A stretch of DNA of 42,593 nucleotides, taken from the IMG/VR virus record IMGVR_UViG_3300033150_000749, positions 1 through 42,593 of that record, one strand, 5' to 3'. Positions 1 to 8,539 of this stretch are shown one piece after another. The DNA is from a virus. The notes beneath the pieces were generated by a model. That model ran no database searches. It was not told the DNA's origin and saw nothing but the letters and a program-made list of their open reading frames with translations. Every line of letters begins with the position of its first letter. The first letter of the stretch is position 1. The position numbers and the translations under genes are program-made.

Positions 1-114
1 ACCATGAAGTTTATACGGAGCAACGGGGCTGGGTAAGGATCGACCAGCTGAGACACGCCGACAAGGTACTGGTATGGGATCCAGGCACCTTCAGCACTTA
101 CTTCGCCTTCCCTC
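1..114. repeat. Terminal direct repeat, identical to 42480-42593
   Basis: The first 114 bases are identical to the last 114. They fall inside the intein coding sequence, and the reading frame is uninterrupted when the ends are joined. This is the normal signature of a circular assembly with overlapping ends and need not be a packaged terminal redundancy. Confidence 0.97.
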
Positions 115-437
115 TTGCTTACTACCGGTACTATGTCAAGGAGCCTCTCGTTCGTATCACTGGCCATGGCTTCTCGACTGTCTGTACCAGGAACCATTAC
201 TTTCCTATCTCGCCTCATAGGGATGGAGAAGTCTTCAGGGTGCCTGCAGAGGTAGCGGTACATCGAGGCGGGCTGATCCACTTTATGTTCGGCGACCTCG
301 ACAACCCGCTAGAAATCTTACCCAAGCAGGACGTAGAGATGACGACGGAGTACTATGAAGGCCCTGTCTACTGCCTCGCTGTCCCTACCAAGTTCTTCGT
401 CGTCAGGCATGGAGGCAGCGTTCATATCACAGGCAAC
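1..437 (+). other. Mini-intein, C-terminal part (splice junction Asn/Ser at 437/438)
   Basis: The intein starts at Cys codon 42467-42469 and ends at Asn codon 435-437. It is 150 residues, too short for a homing endonuclease domain. Visible splicing blocks are block A (CLTPDHEVY), block B with the T-x-x-H motif (TRNH in CTRNHYFPI), block F (VYCLAVP..FFVVRHGG) and block G (VHITGN followed by Ser). The residue before the terminal Asn is Gly instead of the commoner His. A TGN/S ending is, as far as I recall, frequent in phage inteins. The host site lies inside polymerase motif B, between RDIAKSVGHA and SNYGEG. Confidence 0.9.
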
Positions 438-1040
438 TCCAACTACGGTGAAGGTCTGGTGGTCCTCCCGCCTGGGCGACTGGAGAAGTCTAAGAACCTC
501 ATCTCCCGGGGCGCTTTGAAAGTCTACCGTGACTGGGAATATGCTGGCGGTGTCGTAGGCTTCACCGGCGTCAACTTGGCCATGCGCTTGTTCGGCAGCG
601 CCAGCCTGGAGCACCGGAAGCTGGCCTTAGAGATCCAAGACCAGTACTTCCGGCGCTTCCCTCAGATAAGAGAGTGGCAGAAGAAGCTATCCGAGCAGGC
701 GGAGAAGGGCTACGTCCAGACAGCTTCCGGCCGCTACCTTAGGCTGCAAGGGTCGCCTGAAGAAAGACTGAAGCAAGCCCTAGCCTTTCATGGTCAAGGC
801 GGTGCAGCTGACTATTGCCAGGAAGCCATGATAAAGTATTACCAGAGCGGCCATGTTCCTTTGCTTCAAGTCCATGACGAGCTGGTGTTTGAGATTCCAG
901 CAACCATGTCTGATAAGCAGGTGCTGGAGTTCTTCTCAGTCATGCAGCAGGAGAGCTCTTTCTTCCCTGGCTTCACATGCCCGGTAAAGGTCAAAAGAGG
1001 TTCAAATTACCTGGACATGCGCGAGATCTCGAAGCGCTGA
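1..1040 (+). CDS. polA: Family A DNA polymerase, C-terminal part, with the C-terminal part of a mini-intein
   Basis: This is the continuation of the reading frame that leaves the right edge at 42593; bases 1-114 repeat 42480-42593, so the codon phase is certain. The precursor is about 784 residues, or about 634 after removal of a 150-residue intein. Up to base 437 the frame encodes intein; from base 438 the polymerase resumes with SNYGEG, the second half of motif B (O-helix), and ends with motif C, VHDELVFEIP (Asp codon at 876-878). It is the phage replicative polymerase. The frame overlaps the next small gene at its 3' end. The start codon is at 41165; the GTG at base 240 is internal and not a real start. 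Confidence 0.95.
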   Translation, partial: HEVYTEQRGWVRIDQLRHADKVLVWDPGTFSTYFAFPLAYYRYYVKEPLVRITGHGFSTVCTRNHYFPISPHRDGEVFRVPAEVAVHRGGLIHFMFGDLDNPLEILPKQDVEMTTEYYEGPVYCLAVPTKFFVVRHGGSVHITGNSNYGEGLVVLPPGRLEKSKNLISRGALKVYRDWEYAGGVVGFTGVNLAMRLFGSASLEHRKLALEIQDQYFRRFPQIREWQKKLSEQAEKGYVQTASGRYLRLQGSPEERLKQALAFHGQGGAADYCQEAMIKYYQSGHVPLLQVHDELVFEIPATMSDKQVLEFFSVMQQESSFFPGFTCPVKVKRGSNYLDMREISKR

Positions 1041-1072
1041 TCACTCCTACGCCGCGGGAGGTGCTGACCTTC

Positions 1073-1258
1073 GTGCATAACGCACAAGTCCAAGCGGCGA
1101 AGAGAGTAGAGAAGAAACGTATCAGAACCTGCGCTGCCTACGCTTATGAGACGGTCCAGGCTTTCCGTTCCTTCAACCTTACGACGGATGAGGCTGTGGC
1201 TGTCTTAGTGTCGGCGGCGTATGAGATACTGAGGTCGGTATGCGAAGGAAAACGGTAA
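1073..1258 (+). CDS. Small hypothetical protein between polA and the phosphoesterase
   Basis: The frame is open from an ATG at 977, but that start lies well inside the polymerase gene and has no ribosome-binding site. GTG 1073 is preceded by GGGAGG at 1056-1061, so it is preferred and gives about 61 residues. The predicted protein is helical and rich in Ala and Arg/Lys (e.g. AAKRVEKKRIR). I recognise no family. It overlaps the start of the phosphoesterase gene by 19 bases and belongs to the same operon. Start uncertain. Confidence 0.55.
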   Translation: MHNAQVQAAKRVEKKRIRTCAAYAYETVQAFRSFNLTTDEAVAVLVSAAYEILRSVCEGKR

Positions 1259-2037
1259 GCTTCTTGGCCTTTGGCGATCTTCACTTCGGCTACTCCCGGT
1301 CAGTCTCCCCGTCTGGCAAGCTGGTGTCGGTGCCGGTCCATAACACCAGAGCTTTCCGGGCCATGCTTGAGTTCGCCCGGGACTTCAAGCCTGACATCGT
1401 CTTGTTCATGGGCGATAACTTCGACATGCGGCCCGTCAACAGGCACGGACTGGACAAGCCTAAAGAAGTGGAAGTCCAGCGCCTGGTAGAGGTCTACGAG
1501 AAAGGCATGGAGTTCTTCATCAAGCCTTTCCTGGACCTCGCCCCTACCGTACACTGGTTCGACGGCAACCATGAAGCCTGGGTCTGGGAGTTAGAAGCGA
1601 AGTACCCAGGCATCTCAGGCATGCTGGATCCTGTCAGCTATCTAGGCCTGCGGAAGGACGTCATCTACCATCCTTACGGTGAAATCTACCGCATGGGTGA
1701 CGTCTATTTCGCTCATACAGTAGTCCGTAGCAGCAAGAACTGTGCCAAGGCTGCCGTTGATAAGGTTCGTGCGCCGGTCAGGATCTGGCACTTCCATACC
1801 TACCAGGCCTACACGCAGGAAGCCATGAAGAACCACGGCTACCAGACGGGTGTTGCCGTTCCTTGTATGTGCAACCGCGGCCCTGACTACGATCCCTTCA
1901 AGATCAACCACTGGGTCAACGGTTTCTTGTACGGCTGGGTGGAGCCTAACGGGGATTTTCATGACAACGTTGTCATCATCTGGAAAGACAAGTTCATCGC
2001 CGGAGGTAAGCTGTATGACGGACGTAAGAAGGCTTGA
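1240..2037 (+). CDS. Calcineurin-like metallophosphoesterase
   Basis: 265 residues with the metal-binding signature of the family: GDLH at residues 12-15, MGDN at 57-60, DGNHE at 108-112, and later histidines in VYFAHT and IWHFHTY. Such proteins cleave phosphodiester bonds in nucleic acids or small nucleotides; phage versions next to polymerases are often SbcD/Mre11-like nucleases, but no SbcC partner is visible, so the substrate is unknown. Its ATG lies in the last codons of the upstream small gene and its 3' end overlaps the next start, indicating translational coupling in the replication operon. Confidence 0.88.
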   Translation: MRRKTVSFLAFGDLHFGYSRSVSPSGKLVSVPVHNTRAFRAMLEFARDFKPDIVLFMGDNFDMRPVNRHGLDKPKEVEVQRLVEVYEKGMEFFIKPFLDLAPTVHWFDGNHEAWVWELEAKYPGISGMLDPVSYLGLRKDVIYHPYGEIYRMGDVYFAHTVVRSSKNCAKAAVDKVRAPVRIWHFHTYQAYTQEAMKNHGYQTGVAVPCMCNRGPDYDPFKINHWVNGFLYGWVEPNGDFHDNVVIIWKDKFIAGGKLYDGRKKA

Positions 2038-2290
2038 GAGGGACGATCTTGTGAGGATTCGCTGGGTGGACGCCAGCTTTACGATCGAGGAAGTCATTCC
2101 GGAGACCTGCGCCCTCGGCCAAGGGATTGAACTGGACACGGTCGGCTATGTCGTCCACGTCGGCGAGGAGTTTGTAACGGTAGCGATGGAGAGGTCACAG
2201 GATGGCGTCTATCGCGGGGCCTGTGACATTCCCATTGCTTGTATCAGGGGGTTATCAGTACTGAAGAAAGGAGGAACATGGGAGTCTTAA
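2015..2290 (+). CDS. Hypothetical protein, 91 aa
   Basis: ATG 2015 is preceded at 8 bases by GGAGG (2002-2006), which places the start inside the end of the phosphoesterase gene. The product begins MTDVRRLERDDLVRIRW and is beta-rich with alternating hydrophobic residues (e.g. GYVVHVGEEFVTVAM), suggesting a small barrel fold. I recognise no family. Its stop overlaps the start of the next gene. Confidence 0.65.
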   Translation: MTDVRRLERDDLVRIRWVDASFTIEEVIPETCALGQGIELDTVGYVVHVGEEFVTVAMERSQDGVYRGACDIPIACIRGLSVLKKGGTWES

Positions 2291-2451
2291 TCGCGTTCAA
2301 GTTCTTACGCTGGACCCTGGCGTTCAGCATCGGGCTGGAGCTGAAGAAAGAGCCACGGTCAGAGAAGGAGGCACTGATCGAGGCGTTGCTCAATGCAGCA
2401 GCTAATAGACCTGTACAACAAGCCGCTACCGGAGACAGCAGCCTGGATTGA
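2278..2451 (+). CDS. Small hypothetical protein, 57 aa
   Basis: ATG 2278 follows AAAGGAGG at 2267-2274, one of the best ribosome-binding sites in this operon. The N terminus (MGVLIAFKFLRWTLAFSIG) is hydrophobic and could be one membrane helix; the rest is charged (KKEPRSEKEALIEAL). The gene overlaps both neighbours. Function unknown. Confidence 0.6.
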   Translation: MGVLIAFKFLRWTLAFSIGLELKKEPRSEKEALIEALLNAAANRPVQQAATGDSSLD

Positions 2452-3205
2452 TAAGGGGATACTGCCTAAGAGCTCCATCCTCCTGCTCGGCGGGGAAGCC
2501 AAGATCGGTAAGAGCCTGCTGGTGATGGACTTGATGCATTACTTACGCACAGGCTCTTGCCCTTGGCTTCCTGTGGCTGAGCTTCCCCGGGCTGTCCTAT
2601 ACATTGAGCAGGAAATAGGCGAGATCGGCCTGCAAATGAGAGTCAAGACCCGGTACAGGGACGTACAGCCGCCGGGAGGAATATTCATATGCTCCAAACA
2701 CCCGGACTTCTACCACCTCGATAAGGTCTTAGGAAGGGACGCCCTGTACCGTGCTATTGATGAAACAGGCGCGCAGGTGGTAGTTATCGACCCTATCTCG
2801 CGCTGCTTCCTGGGTGATGAAAACTCGAACACTGAGGTCAACCGTCTTTTTGTCTCGCTTGACATGGTGTTGGAGCGCTATCGGTCTGAAGGGCTGTCGA
2901 TCGTGCTGGTTCATCACTTCGGCAAGCCCCCGCTCATGACCGGCGAGCTGAACCGGGATCCTCTTTCCCCTTACAACTTCCGGGGCGCATCCAAGTGGTT
3001 TGACGCTCCGGACGCGCTCATCACCATGATCAAGCAGACACCTGGCCCCGGCGAGTGGCTACGAGTAAAGATAGGCTTCGAGGTCAGGCATGGGGAACAC
3101 CTGCCGCCGAAGCTGCTGGCTATCAAGGAACCCGGCTGGGTTCACGAGGTTTGTCTTCGGGGGCTGCGAAGTGCGCCCTTACACCTGCGGTCAGCAGCTG
3201 AATGA
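2393..3205 (+). CDS. RepA/DnaB-like RecA-fold ATPase (replicative helicase-type)
   Basis: 270 residues. Walker A GGEAKIGKS is at residues 33-41, and the hydrophobic strand of Walker B ends in VVVIDPISR near residue 120, followed by IVLVHHFGKP, a pattern seen in the AAA_25/RepA group of hexameric helicases. With the polymerase, UDG and recombination genes it completes the replication module; no primase domain is fused and none was found elsewhere. It is the last rightward gene. Its final 83 bases overlap the end of the leftward virion gene, so the two operons collide here. Confidence 0.82.
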   Translation: MQQLIDLYNKPLPETAAWIDKGILPKSSILLLGGEAKIGKSLLVMDLMHYLRTGSCPWLPVAELPRAVLYIEQEIGEIGLQMRVKTRYRDVQPPGGIFICSKHPDFYHLDKVLGRDALYRAIDETGAQVVVIDPISRCFLGDENSNTEVNRLFVSLDMVLERYRSEGLSIVLVHHFGKPPLMTGELNRDPLSPYNFRGASKWFDAPDALITMIKQTPGPGEWLRVKIGFEVRHGEHLPPKLLAIKEPGWVHEVCLRGLRSAPLHLRSAAE

Positions 3206-4904
3206 AGCGTTTGTTGGCTGCAGGGTTGGTGGCCGCCTTCTCCATCAGTCGCACGAAAGAGTCACCGTGGGTCAGGACCTTCTGAATGATCAGCGTTGCC
3301 GGGACCACCAAGGTTGCTGCCTGAAGGGTCCCGGTAACTGCTGAGACACCCAGCGCGCCTACTAAGAAGATGCCACGGGTGGCGAGGTATGCCATGGAGC
3401 GTGAGCCTTGAGACTGCCCGGCGGCCAGCAGCTCTTCCGGCCGCAACCTGTTCATGAGGTCGGCAAGGTCGTACAGGGCTTTGGTCTTGCTCTCACCGAA
3501 CAGCGCCTTCAGTACGTTCCTGCCTAAGTTGTCCAGGCTCTGCTTGAACGTCTTACCGCTGATGACGTAGCCTTCGCGCATCAGCCTGGCAGACTTGGCT
3601 ACGACCGCATGGATAAGGCCGCTGCCGAGTGCAGCCTTCAGCTCAGGGTCATCGACAGCGTCAGCCAAGTACTTGAGGTTAATCAAATACCGGTTGAAGG
3701 CCTGCTGGTTGCTGAAGGAGGGTGTAGCAGCTGCGATGAGGCGTGCCACACCGGCACCTTTGACTTGCTTGTACAAGGACTGGAGGACTTCCTTGCCTAG
3801 TTCGATGGCTTCTTTTTGCTGCAGCGGTCCTAAGCCCTCTTCCCTTGCTACCTGACGGCCTATTTTGGCAGCAGTCCGGCCGAGACCTAAGACCTCCTCT
3901 TTTGCTTGTGGGTTCAGCAAGTCATACAGCTTGACAACGGCGTCGTCAATCTTGCCTTGGAAGGCTTGAAGGATCGCACGAGCCTGGCGTACGACCTCAT
4001 CAGGTCCGATCTTACCCAGACCCTGCGCGACACCAGAGAGAGCCTTCTTGGCCCATCCTGCCTGCGTCCAACCCAACTTCTGCCTGGCTTTACTGCCTAG
4101 AAGGAAGACGTCCTCCAAGAACTTGCCGAAGGAGCCTAGGCCCGGCCCGGCTTCTCGTGCTTTGGCCTGGGAAAGCGTCATAGGGAGCCTCTTGGGCATC
4201 TTGACTCCCCACAGCTTTTCGATCTGTTTGGCCACCTTGGGGGCTATACTGGCCGCGTGCTTGCCTGTGTACCGGGCGACATCGCTCAGATTCTGCATAG
4301 CCAGCACGGCCATTTCCGGCGTAATGGCGTAGGCGAAGATCAATTCTCCGTCCTCGTCAGCCCATAACACAGGCGTCTGGCCTTTGATCAGCTGGTCCAG
4401 GCGGTGCCCGGTCCAAGTAGCGGCGGCGGTGAACATGGTACGCTGGAGAGCATTGGTCAGCCGGGCAAAGTTTTTGGGTGAGAACTTATACTTCAAGTAC
4501 GGCGCATAGCTGGTGGCCAGCATGGCCGCAGCTGTGGTGGCAGCTTCATCTTTGGCCGGTGGGTTCAAGAACCACATGGCCGCCGGAATACCGCCACGGA
4601 TGAGAGCTTGGCGGGTAAGCAAGGCTGCAGGACCTGCGCCAGGTAAGGCGTTGCTCAAGGCGTACATCCCTGCTGCACCACCTGCACGGTACAAGAAGTC
4701 CAGCAGCTTCTTACCGGCTTCTACGCTCGACAGCTGTTCCGTCGTCGGTATAGGTCTGGCCTGTATAGCCCCGCCCGTCGGGTTAAAGTAGCGGTCCAAG
4801 AGAGTAGGAGTCACAGCAGGGGACTCCGCCGCCTGCTGAGGCTCGCTTACAGGGAAGTACGCCTCAAGATCAATGGTCTTCTTTTCGTTATTGTTGCCCG
4901 GCAT
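3123..4904 (-). CDS. Putative internal virion (ejection) protein, 593 aa
   Basis: Last gene of the late operon. The product is Ala/Leu-rich and largely helical, with hydrophobic stretches near residues 68-105 and around 515-550 (e.g. GIFLVGALGVSAVTG) that could insert in a membrane. Position, size and composition match the internal core/ejection proteins of T7- and P22-like phages, which are encoded after the tail nozzle gene, but no specific motif proves it. The start overlaps the end of the upstream gene by 17 bases. The 3' end overlaps the convergent RepA-like gene by 83 bases. Confidence 0.6.
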   Translation of the reverse strand: MPGNNNEKKTIDLEAYFPVSEPQQAAESPAVTPTLLDRYFNPTGGAIQARPIPTTEQLSSVEAGKKLLDFLYRAGGAAGMYALSNALPGAGPAALLTRQALIRGGIPAAMWFLNPPAKDEAATTAAAMLATSYAPYLKYKFSPKNFARLTNALQRTMFTAAATWTGHRLDQLIKGQTPVLWADEDGELIFAYAITPEMAVLAMQNLSDVARYTGKHAASIAPKVAKQIEKLWGVKMPKRLPMTLSQAKAREAGPGLGSFGKFLEDVFLLGSKARQKLGWTQAGWAKKALSGVAQGLGKIGPDEVVRQARAILQAFQGKIDDAVVKLYDLLNPQAKEEVLGLGRTAAKIGRQVAREEGLGPLQQKEAIELGKEVLQSLYKQVKGAGVARLIAAATPSFSNQQAFNRYLINLKYLADAVDDPELKAALGSGLIHAVVAKSARLMREGYVISGKTFKQSLDNLGRNVLKALFGESKTKALYDLADLMNRLRPEELLAAGQSQGSRSMAYLATRGIFLVGALGVSAVTGTLQAATLVVPATLIIQKVLTHGDSFVRLMEKAATNPAANKRFIQLLTAGVRAHFAAPEDKPREPSRVP

Positions 4905-6543
4905 GGTAACTCACCATAATAGGAAGCCCGGTGCCTCCAGTCTGCACTTCAAACTCTACGCCGTACTGATCACGGACGTACTTAAACACGCCGTCAAGAA
5001 ACTGTTGGAAGGTCGGCAAGGTCGGTACGCGCGCCGGATCTGGGTTCTTAACAAACTCTTCCCAGCGCCGTTGATATAAGTCGAGCGCTGACCTCCAAAT
5101 AGCGTCGAAGGTAGCTTTCCCACCTAGCGCCTTATTGACCATCCTATCAAGGCCGAGGAAGTCTACGGCAGCTTTACGGAGCAAGGAGAAGTGGAGCGCT
5201 ACCAACGACCGGCCGAAAGCTTCCTTAGTGTACCACATCTTCGGGAACACTTCCGCGTAGAAGTCGCGTTCCTCGTTCGTCACCTGAGCGCCGGTCTTGG
5301 ACTTGATGAACTCACCGATCATGTCACGCAGTAAGGCTAAGGCTTCTTGCTCTTCAGGTTGGACTTCGCCACGTATGACCTTGAGGAAGTACTGGCCCAG
5401 CCCTTTATGTTCGTCAAGGGCACGGCGGATATCCATGACGATCTCAGTGTTGGCAATGCCGCCCATGTCTCCGCCGCGGGCATAGAGGCTGGTAACGGCA
5501 GAGCTCAGCTGGGTAAGCTTGCTGATGTTAGCCAAAGTAGCGACGTAGCTCTGCGCAACCTTCTGGTCAACGGAGGCAATACCAGCTGCCGGTACTTTTC
5601 TGATCCTACCTGTAGCATCACGGATGAGGTAGAAACGGTCGGCGGGGTTCAGCTTGTTGGTGTAGACAGGGACGGTGGTGTTATCCAGCAGCCTCAGCTG
5701 GTCTTCAGCATACTCAGGCTGCGGGCGGTTCTTCTGTGCCGCCTCCAGAGCCTGTAATGTTACCAGCTTCTCTCCAACGAAGGACAGAAGCTGGTTACGG
5801 ATCTCAGTATTCTGCCACGCTCGTTCAAAGGCTTCTTTGACTGGCAGATCAGGGAATAATTCAGACACCTTCATGGTAACCAGCGTGTTGATCAATTCAT
5901 TCCCGGTAAGCCTGTTGAGCAAGTCGAACCACCAGTCGGTCTCTTCCCTTTTGGCCGCACTTTCGGCCCGCTTCTCGTCCATGATGCGGAAGTACATGCT
6001 GAGAGAGTTGTAGTCGTCCCGCATGAGGCTCTCGGCTATAGCGTGCATGATCTGAGCCTCGCCGAACGCGCGGGTTCTTTCTTCTCTAGCAAGGTCTAAC
6101 GCACCACGGAACCGCTGTTGCTCCTGCTGTAGTGCGATCTGGTATGTCTGGAGCGCTTCCTGTTGAGCCTCGCGCTCCATCTGTTTCTCTAACAAGAATG
6201 CCTCAAAAGCTTCCTGGCGCAAGGTCTTGAACTGCTGGCCCGTCATACCGGAAGCAAAGCCACGGAGGAAGTCTACCAACAGTTCCCGGGCCACAGAGAC
6301 GGAGTTCCGGTAGCGCTCGTTGAATTCACGCAGCAAGTCCTGCCTGTTCTGCTGGGCGAACGTACGCTGGATGTTGTTGAGGAAGTCGAACCTACGCCGG
6401 ACGTCTTCAAGCGTTGGTGCTGATGGTAAGGGTTTCTGTTGACCTAGCAGTGTCTCGGCAGCTTTCTTGGCCCTGTCAAGGCTGCTGGTGTAGCTACCCT
6501 GAAGGGCTCTCTGCTGTAGGTCCTGTAGTCTGTTATCAGCCAT
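4888..6543 (-). CDS. Putative internal virion protein, 551 aa
   Basis: Middle gene of three large tail-end late genes. Residues about 115-160 form a long Glu/Gln/Arg-rich predicted coiled coil (LEKQMEREAQQEALQTYQ), and the remainder is helical with no recognisable catalytic motif. Its start codon overlaps the stop of the upstream gene (TAATG). By synteny it would be a gp14/15/16-type core protein injected with the DNA; this is inference from order, size and composition. Confidence 0.6.
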   Translation of the reverse strand: MADNRLQDLQQRALQGSYTSSLDRAKKAAETLLGQQKPLPSAPTLEDVRRRFDFLNNIQRTFAQQNRQDLLREFNERYRNSVSVARELLVDFLRGFASGMTGQQFKTLRQEAFEAFLLEKQMEREAQQEALQTYQIALQQEQQRFRGALDLAREERTRAFGEAQIMHAIAESLMRDDYNSLSMYFRIMDEKRAESAAKREETDWWFDLLNRLTGNELINTLVTMKVSELFPDLPVKEAFERAWQNTEIRNQLLSFVGEKLVTLQALEAAQKNRPQPEYAEDQLRLLDNTTVPVYTNKLNPADRFYLIRDATGRIRKVPAAGIASVDQKVAQSYVATLANISKLTQLSSAVTSLYARGGDMGGIANTEIVMDIRRALDEHKGLGQYFLKVIRGEVQPEEQEALALLRDMIGEFIKSKTGAQVTNEERDFYAEVFPKMWYTKEAFGRSLVALHFSLLRKAAVDFLGLDRMVNKALGGKATFDAIWRSALDLYQRRWEEFVKNPDPARVPTLPTFQQFLDGVFKYVRDQYGVEFEVQTGGTGLPIMVSYHAGQQ

Positions 6544-8255
6544 TAGCCCATCACTCCTTCAGGTCCTGCAAGACTAAAGCCGCCGCCTCTTCCAAACACC
6601 CTACCGGATAGGATGTTAGCCCCACCGGCAGCAAGACCGCCTAGACCTTGACCGAGACCGCCTAAGAAGCTGCTGTACCAAGGCTGCTTGCCAACCCAAG
6701 TGTTGAGAACGCTCATGTAGTCACCGAAAGCTGATGTAGCCGACCCTATAGCTGTCTGCCCAAAGCCAAAGTACGGCTTAGCAGTCTCAGTGATCAGACC
6801 CAAGGCCCGCAACGTGTTATCGATGTATTGCTGCATCATGCCCATCTTGGTACCGATACCGGTGGCCCATAGCTGGCTCTGCAGCTGGATCTTATTCAGC
6901 TCAAATCCGGCCAGATCCATCTGCTGCTGGTTATACCGGAAGACGGTGTCGGCAATGGTACGGGCGATATTCCCTTGCTGCTCCATGGCACCAAGTAGGC
7001 GTTGAGTCTCTAAGCCCAGCACACCCAAAGCCTGCTGTCCTGCTGCCAGTCGTTCTTGCGTCAGGCCTGCTAAGGTTTCATAAGCCATGCCTACGTTGGC
7101 CTGAGCCAGTCGCTCCAATGCTGTCATCTGCTCAAGCGCTGTAGCCTCTCGTGCTGCTGCAATCTGCTGGGAAGCTCGTGCCATCTCAGCGCCGGTAGCC
7201 ATACCAGTAGAAGCGGCCCGGGCCAGGTCAGCCAGTGCGGAAGCGCCATAAGTACGCAGCGCCACGTTCGACTGCATTTGAGCGCGGGCGATGTCTGACG
7301 CTGTCTGCATGGCTCCTGTCATCTGCTGCAGACGAGCACGCTGGTGCTCCAGTAGTGCCTGCCCGCGTGCCTGGCTCAAAGCTTGCAGGTACTGCTCGGT
7401 CAAGGCTCCTTCTGCTGTTCCTGCGCTCACTGCCGCCGTACCTAGACGCTGGGCAGCTTGTCTCTCTGCTGCTTCTTTAGCCTGCCGGTACTGTCGGGTC
7501 GCTGCCTCTTCGGTCACTGCAGCGACTTTACGCAACGGCAGGACGGCACCACCTTCTCCTCCGCGCTCGATAATATCAAGCATCCGCCGGTAGAGCCTGC
7601 GCGTCTCTTCAGGAAGCTTGGCGCCCTTCTCTAACTGGGCTTGGATATCAGCCTTCAGCCGCTCCAGCGCAGGCGTCCAGCCTCCCTTACGGACCAGCTC
7701 CATGCCTGCGCCGTACATTTCCCGGGTCTCAGGCGTCTGGCCATAGGTAGAAGTAATGGTCTCTAGGGCCTTGCGCTGGGCTTCCATCTTGGGCGTGTAG
7801 CCCCAGGACGCTAAGGTCTCCAGCGCCTTTTGTAGCCGGGCCTGCTGCTCAGGGGTCTTAGCCCCCATGATGTCTTTAGCCCGGTCAAGGATGTAAGCAG
7901 TGTCCTCTGTGCGGCCCCTATAACGGATAATCTCGTCAGCAGCCTGCCGGGCACCGATCAGAGGCAGGATAGTGTCACGCAGGATCGGCGGTAAGTCTTC
8001 CCAGGACTCGGCAAAGTCAGGCTTAACTGACTCAATCTTCTCCATGAACTCGGCGACGCCTGGGTCAATCTCTTTGAACAACTCCGCCCAGTCGCCCATC
8101 GGCGTGACGAAGCCGTTCTTGATGAGCCACATGAGCTCCGACCACGCCGCTTTCAGGCGCGCGTCGCCTTCAGGGAGGTACTTGTTGTACTGCTCAAGTA
8201 CCCAGTTGTGGTAGCTCTGCCACTCCTGCTTGGCTTTCTCTACTTTCTTTCCCAT
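6543..8255 (-). CDS. Putative internal virion protein, Ala/Gln-rich, 570 aa
   Basis: First of the three. The N-terminal 200 residues are mixed helical. The centre (about 240-450) is extremely rich in Ala, Gln and Arg (e.g. TAEGALTEQYLQALSQARG), and the C terminus is a Gly-rich hydrophobic tail (GGLGQGLGGLAAGGANIL). Such low-complexity helical proteins with membrane-active ends occur among podovirus ejection proteins. The gene starts 29 bases from the divergent small gene at 8285, so transcription from upstream may be interrupted or renewed here. Confidence 0.6.
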   Translation of the reverse strand: MGKKVEKAKQEWQSYHNWVLEQYNKYLPEGDARLKAAWSELMWLIKNGFVTPMGDWAELFKEIDPGVAEFMEKIESVKPDFAESWEDLPPILRDTILPLIGARQAADEIIRYRGRTEDTAYILDRAKDIMGAKTPEQQARLQKALETLASWGYTPKMEAQRKALETITSTYGQTPETREMYGAGMELVRKGGWTPALERLKADIQAQLEKGAKLPEETRRLYRRMLDIIERGGEGGAVLPLRKVAAVTEEAATRQYRQAKEAAERQAAQRLGTAAVSAGTAEGALTEQYLQALSQARGQALLEHQRARLQQMTGAMQTASDIARAQMQSNVALRTYGASALADLARAASTGMATGAEMARASQQIAAAREATALEQMTALERLAQANVGMAYETLAGLTQERLAAGQQALGVLGLETQRLLGAMEQQGNIARTIADTVFRYNQQQMDLAGFELNKIQLQSQLWATGIGTKMGMMQQYIDNTLRALGLITETAKPYFGFGQTAIGSATSAFGDYMSVLNTWVGKQPWYSSFLGGLGQGLGGLAAGGANILSGRVFGRGGGFSLAGPEGVMG

Positions 8256-8284
8256 CCTGCTACCATTGTACTAGAGGTAAGGCT

Positions 8285-8539
8285 ATGCAGAAGGAAGAGC
8301 GTAGAGTACAGCTGACTAAGGATGAGATTGCTTACATTCAAGCGCTGGAGCAAAAGGCTTTAGTGTATGAAACTGCTGCTCGAATAGTCAGGGAGGTTTT
8401 GGTGGATTACTTGCGGCACTTACTAGCCAGCCGGGGTATTAAAGGTCAGTGGGCTATGAAACTCGACGGGAACGCGCTGGAGCTTACTCCCGTCAAGCAG
8501 GCGCAAGAGACATTTTGTAGTGAACCCCGCCGATCCTGA
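8285..8539 (+). CDS. Isolated plus-strand small gene inside the late operon, 84 aa
   Basis: ATG 8285 follows AGAGG closely and a -10-like TGTACT just upstream. The product (MQKEERRVQLTKDEIAYIQ...) is a predicted helical, mostly charged protein of unknown function. It points against all its neighbours and its last 47 bases overlap the end of the leftward fibre gene. This is the layout of a moron-type insertion carrying its own expression signals. Confidence 0.6.
   Translation: MQKEERRVQLTKDEIAYIQALEQKALVYETAARIVREVLVDYLRHLLASRGIKGQWAMKLDGNALELTPVKQAQETFCSEPRRS

Noticed and set aside
240-1040. Stand-alone 266-residue gene starting at GTG 240
   Set aside because: The frame is open back to base 3 and joins the polymerase frame at 42593; base 240 falls inside the intein.
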